Shown piece by piece: positions 1 to 11,045 of a stretch of DNA of 64,000 nt (positions within the stretch are counted from its first letter, which is position 1; every line of letters begins with the position of its first letter). The position numbers were made by a program, and so were the translations under genes. This DNA comes from Glossina fuscipes. Taxonomy: Eukaryota; Arthropoda; Insecta; Diptera; Glossinidae. The stretch covers positions 20,952-84,951 of the forward strand of contig NW_024003633.1 of NCBI RefSeq assembly GCF_014805625.2. Reading direction: 5' to 3'. A model generated the notes under the pieces. That model did not search any database and was not told the DNA's origin. It worked only from the letters and a program-made list of their open reading frames with translations.

Positions 1-1350
1 GTAATAGGTCTTTGAATCAAGAACATGAATTGTGTAATGCGGCCTGATCTGGTCGCGGTAAAGCGGTTTGCAAATTTTTTCTTTTTTTCTTGCCCACTGC
101 GCCGCATTACAAAAAAACAAAAATAAAAAAAGAAAATAAAAATAATAAAAAAAGTCATTTATTTATACTATCTAATATATTAATTTATATTCCGATGTCC
201 GTCCGGTACGTCGTCTGCTGGTCCCTCCTTTGTCCGTCGGTATCTATGCAGGGTCCTCCTACTTCCCATCACACGTGCGCCACCCCATATCCCGCCTCAG
301 CGGTGTGATACGCCGTTTAATTATTCATATTTGTTTTTTTTTGTTGTCTACAACAATACCTTGCAATCCTCTTATATAGTGGTAGCCTTGGAGTCGGTGA
401 CAGCTTAATGATTTCTGCAAATAGTGAAGAACTTACTCTTTTGACCATTTAGCTCCCTGAGAATAGCCGCAATTGTAAAATTATTCGATTCCTTCCTTCC
501 TATGCTGTTGGTATTCAATCAAGGATAAGCCCAAACTGCAAAACACCACGGAAAGCAATTTCACCACAGTACAAACTAATAAGTCACTAACAGGGGCTTA
601 GCTACTTGCCCTTTTTCCAGAATGTTTTCATTAACAACAACTCTTTGTTTTCTTTTTTTTCTCAAAAAAGGCTTTAAAAAACACTTTATTTACTTATTCG
701 AATAGTTTTAATAGCTTCTTTTTCTTCTCTAAGTTTTTACATTTCATGTATTTCGACCATTATTTCTCTACATGAATGCGGTTTTTCTTAACAATTCTTT
801 TTATTTAGGAAGTTAAAGAATTGGTTACTATTTTTAGAGTTAGTTTTGCTTTTACGCTTTATACTCATTGTAGATCGCTCTAGAACAATTTTCTTTGCCG
901 TAGGGGCAGAACTGTACATTTCTATGTTTATAAATGTAAACTCTCTTGGTTTGATCATTTGTTTATTTGTTTGTTTTTTTGTTTGCAGTTATATATTTTA
1001 ATCACTTTAGTGTATATTTGTTTTGCTCAATTTTCAAGAAACCCTTCTCATAGTACATTAGGTTTTGCATCATAATCGACATGCTTTTTCCTTTTTAACA
1101 ATATTGTCGCTTATATCTTTGTTTTTTCTTTGCTTTACATTTCGTTTTTTTTTCTATCCTGAATTTCACTTTGTGCTGAATAACTAAGTATTTCCTCTTT
1201 TTTTTTCAAAGAAAAAAAACAGACAATCAAAAACAATTGAAAAGCAATTGACTTTCACAACTCAACTCCTCTTCTCAAACTCAACTCAACCAAAAACAAC
1301 CACCAAAATTCTTCGCATCATTTTTCTCTCTCCCTTCTTCCTTACATACC
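1..1350. other. Intergenic, no gene seen
   Basis: A+T-rich DNA with many poly-T and poly-A runs. The short open frames here are low-complexity and match no family I recognise. No exon with convincing splice sites was found. Confidence 0.5.
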
Positions 1351-1522
1351 TAGCGGCTAACCGCTATTTTGCAAAAAAACACAAAAATCATGCGATGTCG
1401 CATAACGGCATGCCGTTATTGTAACACTCGTGGCAAAAGCCGACTAACAGACACCCTCCCTGAATATAATAATAGCATTGCGCTTTACGAAACTCAAGCG
1501 GCAAGTTTAGGCAGAACTGCCG
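1351..1522. repeat. Cluster of three G+C-rich inverted repeats
   Basis: Three inverted repeats lie within 172 bp of otherwise A+T-rich DNA. TAGCGG-CTAA-CCGCTA is at 1351-1366. The perfect 18-bp palindrome ATAACGGCATGCCGTTAT is at 1402-1419. CGGCA and TGCCG pair between 1499 and 1522, with a nested GGCAG-AA-CTGCC. Function is unknown. Confidence 0.6.
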
Positions 1523-2932
1523 AAATGTTTGACATATCAATCTAATGTATGTACCTTAAAGTTCGCCGGACGATGCCGATACCTCGTGAATAAGCCACGT
1601 AAACTTTAGATAAGAAATCTTCTAATGTCCACGTACAGCCGTTTCAATGTCTTGACTGTTATTAATTTTAGAAGCTTATTGAGGGCAGTATAAAATTTGC
1701 AAATAACATTCCATGAACAAACGTTTGTAGGCTTTATACTTAAATATTTCGCGAAAGACAAGACCTCTGCACAATTAATCAGCAGATACTCGTGCTGAAC
1801 TAAGTCGATTCAGTCGATTCGGGCTCATCACTTGTGTGTAGTTTACGAGATCTATGAAATGAGTTTCAAAATTCCTTAATATTATTTACATGTATACACA
1901 ACTTTTTAAAGAAATGATGAACAGAGAGAGAAAGTGCTTACAGCCTTTCTAATTCGTAAATTATTGGCATCATCTCGTGGGCTTTGTGAAAACGATTGTC
2001 AACTTCGCAAACAAGAGTGGCCAGATATCCGGGGCTTATTAATTAGCTCACTCATTCTTGTAAAATGAATATGAAAACATTCTCCCTTCCTCGATGTTGA
2101 CCAGTGATTACCGGAAAATCAATGACGATTTAATTTTTTTTATACTTTAGGGTGAATAAAAATGTAAAGGTCAGGTAATTCCATTTTTTTATTTCCTTTT
2201 CTTGCCTTTGCTTTCGTTTAATACTTCCGTGAACATGCCTAAAACATTTTATTGAAATTTAAGATCCGACCATAGCTTTTCTTTTGTTAGCAACACCAAC
2301 TTTCAAATGGTAAACAAAAATATTGTTATTGTTAAAAGCAAAAAATAAAGCATGATCACAATAAAAGAGTAGTGTGATGGTGGGTGGAACTACCACATGA
2401 AAATGATAAAATTATCTGCAGCTTCCAAGAATCCAAAAACACCTTTATGGTCAGCACAAGGTTTAACGATTGTTTAGTTACTAATGTCCGCTCTAATGGA
2501 CAAAATGGAAGAAAGTAGTAAAATTTGGAACTCGACACATAATTCATCGCTATCCCTATCAAGTCACGACTTCATCGTGCAATGCACTTAATATTTAAAG
2601 TGTATCGTTCCTACGCTTTGGACATGATTTACACAATCGCGTCAAATTAGCTTAAGACATATGTCAACACATATATAACATATGCCAACGTATAATAAGA
2701 ACTCTGTGATGTGGTTGTTAAAAGTACGTTCGAAAGATAATGTTAGCAGCATTTAAGACCAAGAGTCAGTCTTATGCCAACGTAGAAATTGTTCACTTTA
2801 AGAAATGTCTAATCGGAATGTTTGGGTGTGACTAATCGCAATGATATCAAAGTAATATGGTAATGTGTGTCTCTTTGATAGCGTCATTTGACAAACTAAC
2901 ATGTAATAATTGCAGCTAATCACCATCTCGAT
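1523..2932. other. Intergenic, no gene seen
   Basis: No coding signal, RNA gene or transposon protein was recognised. A 68-codon minus-strand frame at 2356-2562 has no family resemblance and no supporting context. Confidence 0.45.
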
Positions 2933-3290
2933 CGCCTTATCTTATCTAAACCCTCAACTAGTTCTTAAAAATGTGCTTACTGAGCGTTAATTTAACATCT
3001 GCTATGAACTGTCAATTATGTCTCCTTTATATCTCTCTTGCAGACGTGCTCATAGGCGAATCGCGCTAAAATTTTGAAATGGATCTGGTAAATATTTCTC
3101 CAATAACGACTATGAGTTGTAAGTTTATTTTTAAACTTGATCTGTGGCAATTGTAAATATCAAATTATAGTTTCCTATATAATACTTATAACCGGAAGCA
3201 AACCGACGAGAGGCAGCCGGATTAGTGAACGGACACAATTAAATCCATTTAGAAAAGCATATGCGCTAATATATATAAAACTTTATTTAT
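2933..3290. repeat. Dispersed repeat R4, copy 1
   Basis: About 355 bp strongly resembling 9733-10085, which lies in the second intron of the FREP gene, in the same orientation. Shared blocks include CTTATCTTATCTAAA, CTATGAACTGTCAATTAT, CAATAACGACTATGAGTTG and GTTTCCTATATAATACTTAT. Similarity stops abruptly on the left, as expected for an inserted or duplicated unit. No coding capacity is evident. The family is unknown. Confidence 0.8.
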
Positions 3291-4008
3291 GGACAAAATA
3301 ACAAAGCTTACAATTCGATTCAAGTAAGCAATAAAATTAATAATTTTAGAGTCGCTTATGCTTTATCGTCCGATTTTTTAACAATTTAAAAAACAATATT
3401 TTCGATCCTTTAGGACAAAAATATTTCTCTTGATGAGTTTGCCAGAGTTACAGTGGTCAGACATAATAAACGTCTAAAGTCATCAGTTCTTCCTTCAATA
3501 TTTTACGAGAAAACGAATAAAGTATGCTAAACGAAGGTAAGTAAAGTTTCCCACACTATTCTCTTTACCACCGTACATTATTTTATTTTGTTCGTAGTTG
3601 GAGATTGTAATATCGTCTGGGAACATAAAATTTTTAGAAATTTACTATTTCCCATTAAATCTATTACGTATTGTGAGATGAAAAGAAATGTTTATGCATT
3701 TGTGCTAACTGTAAATTTCATGTTGCGAAATCACAGAGTTGAGTATGAGGGTTGATCAGGAACGTCTCTTTATCCCCATCGTCATCCCTTTTACGAAAAC
3801 CACCACAAAAATCATATACCAAAAATCAGATACCGATGTAGAGTTCTCTAACGTTGATGACAATCCTGCTACAACGGAGAACTGAGGACGAAGCATTTTT
3901 GGAACGCTGCAAGCAAATACACAATGAAAGGTACAATGTTTTGATATATCATCATAGTGAAGATTGTCTATAATTCTATGCTAAACGAACACTGACGGAA
4001 AAAGATGG
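3291..4008. other. Intergenic; possible LTR-element internal remnant at right end
   Basis: No gene was seen. The last bases (GACGGAAAAAGATGG) directly before the LTR at 4009 are purine-rich like a polypurine tract. The sequence just upstream could therefore be a scrap of LTR-element interior, but no protein resemblance was found. Confidence 0.35.
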
Positions 4009-4343
4009 TGTAACATTATCGTTTCATCGTATTCTACTTACTACTCACTTATTAATCACTTATGCTAATTTCTACGTAATGTAAATATAGCTATAACCTA
4101 GTTAAGATAATCTACTTTAGTTATAATTCACCTTAAATGTAATACCCTAAATAAGATAAGTTACGTTTGTGAAATTTCAGTAATAACCTAGTTTGAAATT
4201 TTACTATATTGCTTAAGCTAGCGTAACAATTTATTATATAAGAGACTGACCATCGGTCAGTTGAAAGAGCAATATATTATAGAAGTCAAAAAACAAAACG
4301 TGGAAATATGATATAACGGAATCTTTATTTGAGTTTCACTACA
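4009..4343 (+). mobile_element. LTR of retrotransposon family 1, copy 1
   Basis: Starts TGTAACATTATCG and ends TTTCACTACA. It shares the start, the middle (CTAACCTAGTTAAGATAAT-like, then ACTTTAGTTATA), a TATATAAGAGACTGACC core promoter and the end with LTRs at 37996-38362 and 58193-58549. The flanking 4-mers (ATGG and AGAC) do not match. The purine-rich left flank suggests this may be a 3' LTR still attached to a little interior DNA rather than a solo LTR. Confidence 0.7.
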
Positions 4344-4688
4344 AGACATCCCAAAAATTGATAAGGAGGTTGTCAATAGTTTTGTCACATGATAAGAGGC
4401 AAAATATTAGGTGTAGCATTCGTTTTTCTGTTGGCACTATATCACCTTCAGTTCTTGTTTTGAATAGCTTGAAGCACGTGTAGGATCACTTAGCCGTCAC
4501 GGGCTTCTTTTCACTGGGAAAAGAAAGAATAAAGAATGTGAAGAATAAAAGAATAGAATATGCGCGAAATCTAGGAAAAAACTTCTGCTGAAAATAACTG
4601 CAGCAACGAATTAGGGGCTGAGAGTTCGGTCAAAATCAGAGGCAGCCAAGATATTTGTTTTGTAACTTGCTATTGGAATAATAAGGAT
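4344..4688. other. Intergenic, no gene seen
   Basis: A spacer between two LTR-family insertions. No coding or RNA signal was recognised. Confidence 0.4.
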
Positions 4689-5114
4689 TGCGAGGACGTT
4701 TCCGTCCCTTCCCTCAAAGGCTGGGGCAGCTCAGCGGCCCAGGGAATTTGGGGAAAATATAACACAAGAATATTTTTATTTTGCAGAGACTCTTTATTTC
4801 CGTAAATTTTGGGTTTCGGTTACGCTCGATTTTATTAGAGAAACGAACTACTCTCCTCGAGTGTATAGCCTCGACTCCCTAAAACTAAAACTAACTAAAG
4901 TTACCTTATTCCACCCCTATTCTATTCGTAATCTATTACTATCCTATCTTAATCTATTCTTAATCTATATTAGTCTACTCCTATCCTATTCTAACCTATT
5001 CTTAATCTATATCTATTCTATCTTATGCTATCCTACTTCCTAGCACTCCTCTCTCCCCAGCCAGAGACGGAGCACCCGTGAGGCCAAAACGAGGGACGAC
5101 TTTGGGTCCTCACA
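4689..5114 (-). mobile_element. Probable solo LTR, family 2, copy 1
   Basis: The plus strand starts TGCGAGGACG and ends GGTCCTCACA, so the termini are near-perfect inverted repeats of TG...CA type. It shares a strong block (GAGGCCAAAACGAGGGACGA) and CTGGGG-AGCTCAGCG with 29933-30134. An AATAAA on the minus strand (plus 4793-4798) suggests minus orientation. Flanking 4-mers GGAT and GAAT differ by one base, consistent with a decayed target duplication. The interior holds a degenerate CTATTCTTAATCTAT-like tandem. The open frame at 4861-5043 is a by-product of this tandem and not a gene. Confidence 0.65.
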
Positions 5115-5944
5115 GAATATATAAGAATTGTAACGCTACTACATATCCTGATAGCATCGCCTGCTGATTGATGATTTGTCAGAAAATATTACCCAAAAAA
5201 AAAAACAATTGTTGAAAATGTTTATCACACAAATCTTTTTCACCAAATTAGTGAGTCCAAAAAACTGTTATACCTAAACGCATATAAAGAGCTTTGACAA
5301 CAAAAATCGCGTTGAAAACAACGCCAACAAATTTGTGATATATATTTTTTCAATGTTATATTGATTGCCAATTATAGAGAATTTTGAAAACATCCGCATC
5401 ATTAATTCAAAATTTAAACTAAACAAAGAATGAAATGAATAAATGAATTAAATGAAAACAATAAGGCCGGTCAATAAGAGAAGAAGAGGTGTAAGAAAAT
5501 TCATATTATGAGGAAGCTCATTATATATCTAACCTAGGCAACATGAAATAAAACGAAATATGTAATAAATAGCGTGATTTGGTCTAAAGGCTTTAATTCA
5601 TTATCGATTGAGCAAGAAAAGTAAGTACAGTAAGCCATTTCATCTCTTTTTGTAATTTCTTGCTCTAAAGTTCTCCTGTTTCCTAATGGAATACGCAATG
5701 CCAACGAAATAAAAAACGGATTTAATTAGAGATTGACGAGCGAAAACAGTTCATGGATAGATCCAGTCACATCATCCAGATGTATTCCAACATCGAATTG
5801 CTATGACATAGAGACTATACTTCGTGTGTTTGTTGGAAGAAGAAGTATGGTCTGTTAAAATCTAGTAAAACGATTAATAGTAATTAACCGATATTAACGA
5901 TTTGCTGCTCAAGAAACCCCCAAAATAACCATTTTCGATAGCAT
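5115..5944. other. Intergenic, no gene seen
   Basis: A+T-rich DNA. No recognisable gene, RNA or transposon domain. Confidence 0.4.
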
Positions 5945-6480
5945 TCGTCCTTGGGTCAAAACACATCAGTGTACCGAATTTATTCAAAATATCTCAAAAA
6001 TTGCGACCTGTAGTTTGAACACAAACTTAAATGAACAGACGGGCAGACAGGGTTCAGAAAATGATTCTAAGTCAATAATAAAAGGTGAGCCTATCTTAAG
6101 TCCTTCTGCGTGTTACATACGTCCGCACAAACTTAATATACGCAGATAATGCTGCTCATGTATAGTCCTGTCCAACCTATAGCTTGCAATTTTCGAGATA
6201 TGTTAATAAAATATGGTACATCGAAGTTTTCTGGCGCAGGGACAAATGCTGTTGAAAATGGCTCGCATGATGATTGTTACAAGAAAGTACTTTTCAAAAT
6301 TCCGCGACAAAAATCCACGTGTTAAAATATTTCGGCATTCTAAATTGGTGTGAAAGCTTTGGAGTGCATGAAGCAATTTTCTGAAGTCCTGCCATTTCAC
6401 AATTTCTACAGAAACCGAGTCTTCATACTGTACAGAGGCCAAATTTTGAATATGTCTTCATGAAAATTTATTCTATAGTA
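5945..6480. repeat. Dispersed repeat R1 copy
   Basis: Resembles 22897-23345 and parts of 50225-50450, 13478-13560 and 56030-56145. Shared features are CTTCTGCGTGTTACATACGT, CGCACAAACTTAATATA and an 18-base ATTCTAAATTGGTGTGAA block. Two minus-strand open frames at 6203-6651 lie in and beside the repeat and are not credible genes. The class of R1 is not clear. It looks like a non-autonomous fly element without coding capacity. Confidence 0.6.
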
Positions 6481-7569
6481 GCCATGTGGCCTAAAAGTTA
6501 TCTGTAGGAAATTTACACCACATAGGTAAGTTATTTCGATCACACCAAACATAAGGGCTTTCATAAAAAAACCAACCTCTCTTATGGTGACAAAAACTAA
6601 TTTGTAGTTTTTCATAACGGAAAAAACTGCAAAATAATAAATTTTTCTCAATTTAGACTACGTTGACGTTTGAGTGTTCTCCAATAAGAGGGCTTTTATG
6701 AAAGTATGCGTTTACATAAAAATAATGTATAATTTTTGGTGTATTACTAAGAAAATGACTGTATGACTATATTAAACGAAGTGGTGCAGTGTATCTAAAG
6801 GTCGTTCTTGCCAGACCATAACGTTCGTACTTATGTTTGCAAATAATTTTGTAACAAACCCTATGTTATCCGAACAAGAACTGTGAAGGAATATTTACGT
6901 AATTAACAGAAGGGTAAAGGATCATAAAAAGTACAAAGGGGTCGCATCTTACGTCCAGCGACCTAAAATAAGCCAACAATTCAAAGTCATCATTACCTTT
7001 ATCGTTTTGGGATATATCAAAGAACAGAGTTTCATCACTGTCGAAGAAAATATCGAATTATTGACAAGTAAGGATATTTTAGGACGAATGTTTAATACCT
7101 TGCACCGACAATGAATACATAGAAGTTGCAAAGCATTCCCGTAACTATGCGCACACAATTGACAAACACACCAAATTTCACTTCAACTAAGAATCTATAT
7201 TCATATATATTGTAGTATATTCATATATATTGTAGAATCTATATTCATATTATATGTATTGTAAGCATGTATGCTTAGGTAATCTTCCAAACGTCCTGCA
7301 ATGTAAGATTTTCATGTGCCTCTACATAAAAATAATACAACATTTTCCACTGTAGAAAGAATATATTACATTACTAGAAATGAGCATCGTCGATCCCATT
7401 AAGCATACATTTCTTTAATAATGCGCATAGTGAGATGAATTTATCCATGCCTGTCTGCAGATAATAAAACACGATACTGATATCAGAAAGTGCAACTGGC
7501 CTTGAATCTATGCACTTTATGGACTTTTTAAAGTTTGTTTCGGTACGTTTATAGCAAAAAGTAATCCAG
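6481..7569. other. Intergenic with short tandem at 7196-7262
   Basis: No gene was recognised. At 7196-7262 a unit resembling TATATTCATATATATTGTAG occurs about three times in tandem. Other short frames lack any domain. Confidence 0.45.
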
Positions 7570-7870
7570 TATCCCCCATAGCAAAAACGTTGAAATTTTT
7601 GTAGATTCATTTACTGTAGTTTATGAACCATGAGTAAAAAAACAATTTTTATTGTCTTTGAAAACCAGATGTACCCTCGCTTTATATATAGGCGCGGCCT
7701 TCGACAGATTTTTCCCGTTTTCAATACCAAGCATTTTCAATGTTTCTGCCAAATTTGAAATCAATAACTTCATTTTTGTGATTAGGAAAATGTTTACAAT
7801 AGGCATTGTACAGGCGCACATGTTCGAGCCGATTCAGGTTTTGATACTGATAGAGAATATGTTGTAAAGT
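7570..7870. repeat. Dispersed repeat R2 copy
   Basis: Belongs to the repeat family seen at 22014-22360, 31255-31615, 39430-39670, 51250-51545 and 53035-53660. Diagnostic pieces are TTCATAAACTACAG, AAATTTTTGTA, and a segment around GGTAAACATTCT followed by an A-rich AAAATGAAG block. Opposed open frames at 7621-7821 and 7652-7867 overlap the repeat and are not supported as genes. Confidence 0.55.
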
Positions 7871-8736
7871 CTATGAAGCTTGCTTCTGGTTGTTATAAAC
7901 GTGCTGAAATGAACACAGCCCTACCTCTCAGCTATGGGTATACAAAAATACATCAAAACTTACATTAGTTTGCCTTTAGTTTAAAGATGGCATAAGCAAA
8001 AAATTAATTAATTTAAATTATATTTAATTTAAGTCGAATCTTTCATTCATTACATTCGCCATCGAACGAAGAACATATGATTGCGCAATTATTCCCATTC
8101 TAACGAACAGAAGTAAATTGATCAACAATTTTTATCTCCATACCTTCACTTTTCTCGTCCTCTTTCTATCGCCCGATTTGTCATGCTCGCGAAGACTGAA
8201 ATAGAAGCAATAGAAACTTTTAAAGCTTAAATTTATTATTGACAATCCACTACACACGCTATACTGTTTAAGATGTATGACGTGAGCATTGGGAGAATTG
8301 GATGATTAAATTTACCGAATTTCAATCAGGTAAATCTACATTTTGGATCGTAATCCATGTAAGTGTTCTAATTACAAATAAGGCTTTTGTATACAAAAAA
8401 AATCTAATTTTTAAAATTTTATGATGAAAATTGCTCCTTAGTAAATTAACCGCAGAGAATGTCGATGACATAGGTTTATTTTTTAGACCGCACCATATTG
8501 AGAGGGCAAGCAAGAAAGCAAGCCCTTCTATGACAATAAATTTTAATTTGTAGTTTGTTATGACGTAAGAAAGCAGAATATAATAAAACCCTCATTCACG
8601 TCTGATTATTCTCCAATATTAGACGAAGCGTTCTTGCGTGTTTTGTTAATATAAAATGCTTAAAATTTTCCCCGTTTCAGCTACTCAGAGCAATTAATGC
8701 CTTATCGCAAAGTTTGTCTTTAATTGCTAATTTTGC
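7871..8736. other. Intergenic downstream of the FREP gene
   Basis: No gene was recognised. A short block at about 8580-8640 (TTCTCCAATATTAGACG) resembles 6660-6690 and may be another scrap of a dispersed repeat. Confidence 0.4.
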
Positions 8737-8752
8737 TTTATTATACTTTATT
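8737..8752 (-). terminator. Poly(A) signals of the FREP gene
   Basis: On the minus strand an AATAAA lies at plus 8747-8752, about 30 nt past the FREP stop codon. A second A-rich variant follows at about 8737-8742. This spacing suits a compact 3' UTR. Confidence 0.5.
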
Positions 8753-8782
8753 GCAACATATGTATGAAAAAAGAAAAGTTGG

Positions 8783-10644
8783 TTAAGGATCCTTAGGTCT
8801 TATCATCATTCTAATTGCTTTTAAGGATTCGTCAGCATCAACGAACGATCGCCAATAAATTCCGGTACCAGGAAATAGTGCCTTTTCTGTACGATAGTAT
8901 ATTCCATTTGGATTGCTGAGGAGAAAACGTATGTTTTTAATATAAACCAAACATCAGAGTTTGAAAATAATAATGTTAATTACTTACGTTCTTAAGCAAT
9001 TTTTATACCACCAGCCGCCCTTGTATTTTTTAACACATTCTTTGGTTTCGTCGTTATCCTTGGTGTGAAAGCCTGCATTTTCATGATAACGTAACGAATC
9101 GCCCGCATCGCCTTTATACGTACCCAGCTTCAATTTGTAACGTTGCGATTTGGGACCTACTTCGAATGCATCATAACGAGCGTATTTGACATCACCATGG
9201 TAATTTTCTAATACAACCAATAATTCTTGACGGCCTTGGGTGGTGGTGAGAACATGCAATTTATCTAAACCAATCCAAAATTCACCGTGCACATTACCGA
9301 AACCTGATTTATAATCGACCCAATTGCGGTGAAAATCGACGGAACCGTTATAACGTTTCTGCACTATGGTCCATCCATCTCCATTCATATCATACTCACA
9401 CGGAACCAAAAACTCCGTAGAAAACCGAGAAATTTTTATGCGACAGGTTTCGTCTTCGCAATAATTGCTGTTATGATCGGCGCAACTTTTGGGATAACTG
9501 TAGCTTATATTAAAGAAATAAAAAAAATACCAAGGAAGACAGTTATATTTGCGTTAGAGTAAACCCCTTTATCTTTTCTCTTTTATAGGCCTTCTAAAAT
9601 ACTTTTTTTCAGATTTTGGATCAATGTCGTTTTTAGACTATAAGTTCTATTTTTGCACCTTTTGTGGATGCTAAAGCAATATCTACTATAAATTGTGAGT
9701 AAGTCCACTTATCTATGTTTTTAGGCGGATCACGCCTTATCTTATCTAAACTCTCAACTAGTTCTTGCAAATGTGCATACTGAGCGTTAATTTGACGTCA
9801 GCTATGAACTGTCAATTATATCGCCTTTTCTCTTGCAAACGTGCTCATAAGCGAATCACGCTAAAATTTTGAAATGAATCTGGTAAATATTTGTCCAATA
9901 ACGACTATGAGTTGTAAGCTTATTTTTAAACTTGACCTGTGGCCATCATATATGTCAAATTATAGTTTCCTATATAATACTTATAACCGTAAGCAATCCA
10001 ACAACAGGCAACCGGATTAGTGAACGGACACAATTAAATCGATTTAGAAAAGCATATTGAGCAAATATATATAAAAGTTATAAAATCTCCAATTTGGATA
10101 TGATTTTGAGACACTGATTTCACGTAAAAACAACTTATCTAACTACAAATATAAAAAAAGATTTATCGAACTATTCAAAACAATTACCCGGAAGGATTAG
10201 GCTCGCCGACTCTATCAACTGGAGAATTTGGCTGATGTCTGCCAGCAATTTCGTTAATTTTTGCGGTGATTTCGCGTAAATTGTTCCGAAGTTCATTAAT
10301 GAATTCAAGAGATTTTTGGTTTGCTTCTTGTGATTGCTCCAAAATAGTTTCCAATTTATCATTTGTATCTTCTGCGTGCTCCTCCATTTGTTCTATTGCT
10401 CTTGATTGTTTCTCCAATTCGGATTGTATCAAATTTAATTGCATTTGGATATGATTGTTGCTCTCTGTCAACTCTTCGATTGCATCTCTAATTTCCGCAT
10501 CCTTTGGAATAAAAGAAAAAATATAAAATTTAGTTGCCATGAACGATTTTGTAGATTTTGTGTCACCATATCCTGTTCCTCAGGTTTCGCGCCACGTAAG
10601 CGTCCAACCGAAAGTATTACGACTGCATATATGGAAAAATGCAT
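8783..10644 (-). CDS. Secreted fibrinogen-related protein (FREP), four exons
   Basis: Predicted exons, in order of transcription, are 10567-10644, 10188-10501, 8988-9503 and 8783-8915. All three introns (65, 684 and 72 bp) have GT/AG ends, the phases close, and the total is 1041 nt (346 residues plus TAA). Residues 1-19 form a signal peptide (MHFSIYAVVILSVGRLRGA). Residues about 27-120 are a Glu/Gln/Asn-rich coiled coil. Residues about 134-343 are a fibrinogen C-terminal domain, with PKSC at the start, GDGWTIVQKRYNGSVDF, GEFWIGL, the calcium-loop-like DNDE, GGWWYKNC and a final IRMMIRP. The family includes ficolin-like lectins that bind glycans or pathogen surfaces, so a haemolymph lectin or immune role is inferred, not shown. 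The ATG was chosen because it opens the signal peptide. The first donor (ATG|GTGACA) is weak and is the least certain boundary. The reading frame is intact, unlike almost everything else in the window. Confidence 0.85.
9733..10085. repeat. Dispersed repeat R4, copy 2, inside FREP intron 2
   Basis: About 350 bp closely matching 2933-3290 in the same plus orientation, antisense to the FREP transcript. It fills half of the 684-bp intron. Both copies keep an ATG followed by the same short coding-like stretch and a GTAAG just after CTATGAGTT, but the frames diverge afterwards. The origin is unknown. Confidence 0.8.
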
Positions 10645-10693
10645 GACCAACGGTTACGACTATAGGAGAGTGCAGCTTTCGTAGAAATATTAA

Positions 10694-10705
10694 CCTATTT
10701 ATACT
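10694..10705 (-). promoter_or_regulatory. TATA box of the FREP gene
   Basis: The minus strand reads AGTATAAATAGG here, about 50-60 nt before the predicted ATG at 10644. That leaves room for a start site near 10670 and a 5' UTR of roughly 25 nt. A second TATATAAAG lies about 15-20 nt further upstream. No initiator was clearly identified. Confidence 0.45.
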
Positions 10706-10751
10706 TTCCACGATGGCTTTATATATTACACACTGCACCGTGTGTTTTACA

Positions 10752-11045
10752 TGGTATATTAACCTTGCGCGAAAGTATGTAGCATCTAAAAAGTATTGAG
10801 ATAGATCCACCTTTTTTTATTGTGTCCAATTCAGAGTCACTTTGTGAATCAATGCAAGTTTGTTGGTCCGTCTAAGATCTGCCCACGTATTTTTTTTTGT
10901 TCAGCCTACAGGTTTTATGATAAAATATCATAATTTCGCGACAAAAATAACTCTTCCATATAAATATTCCTACCGCAAGTCAACTTTCATATCAATACTT
11001 CTTGACGAAAACTCTTTCATAATAGTAATTATCCATAAAAATTAA
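10752..11045. repeat. Dispersed repeat R1-like copy upstream of FREP
   Basis: Begins with GGTATATTAACCTTGCGCGAAAGTATGTAGCA, shown here in part, which resembles the R1 head at 22912 (GGTATATTAAGTTGGTGCGG). It later contains an AATTTCGCGACAAAAAT block matching the R1 copy at 5945-6480. It begins only about 110 bp upstream of the FREP start codon. The coding frame across it (10860-11045) is not credible. Confidence 0.45.

Noticed and set aside
90..308. 72-codon plus-strand frame with Lys/Asn-rich start
   Set aside because: Low-complexity A-rich origin, no domain, no splice or promoter support.
2970..3125. Possible small exon (acceptor CTCTTGCAG, ATG, donor GTAAG) in repeat R4
   Set aside because: The second copy has lost the acceptor AG (CTCTTGCAA) and the frames diverge after GTAAG. 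Noted in a finding but not called as a gene.
4861..5043. 60-codon Leu/Ser/Tyr-rich frame
   Set aside because: Translation of a CTATTCTTAATC-type tandem inside the family 2 LTR.
7196..7262. Possible short clustered repeat array with spacers
   Set aside because: Simple A+T tandem with no unique spacers. CRISPR arrays are not expected in this eukaryotic sequence.
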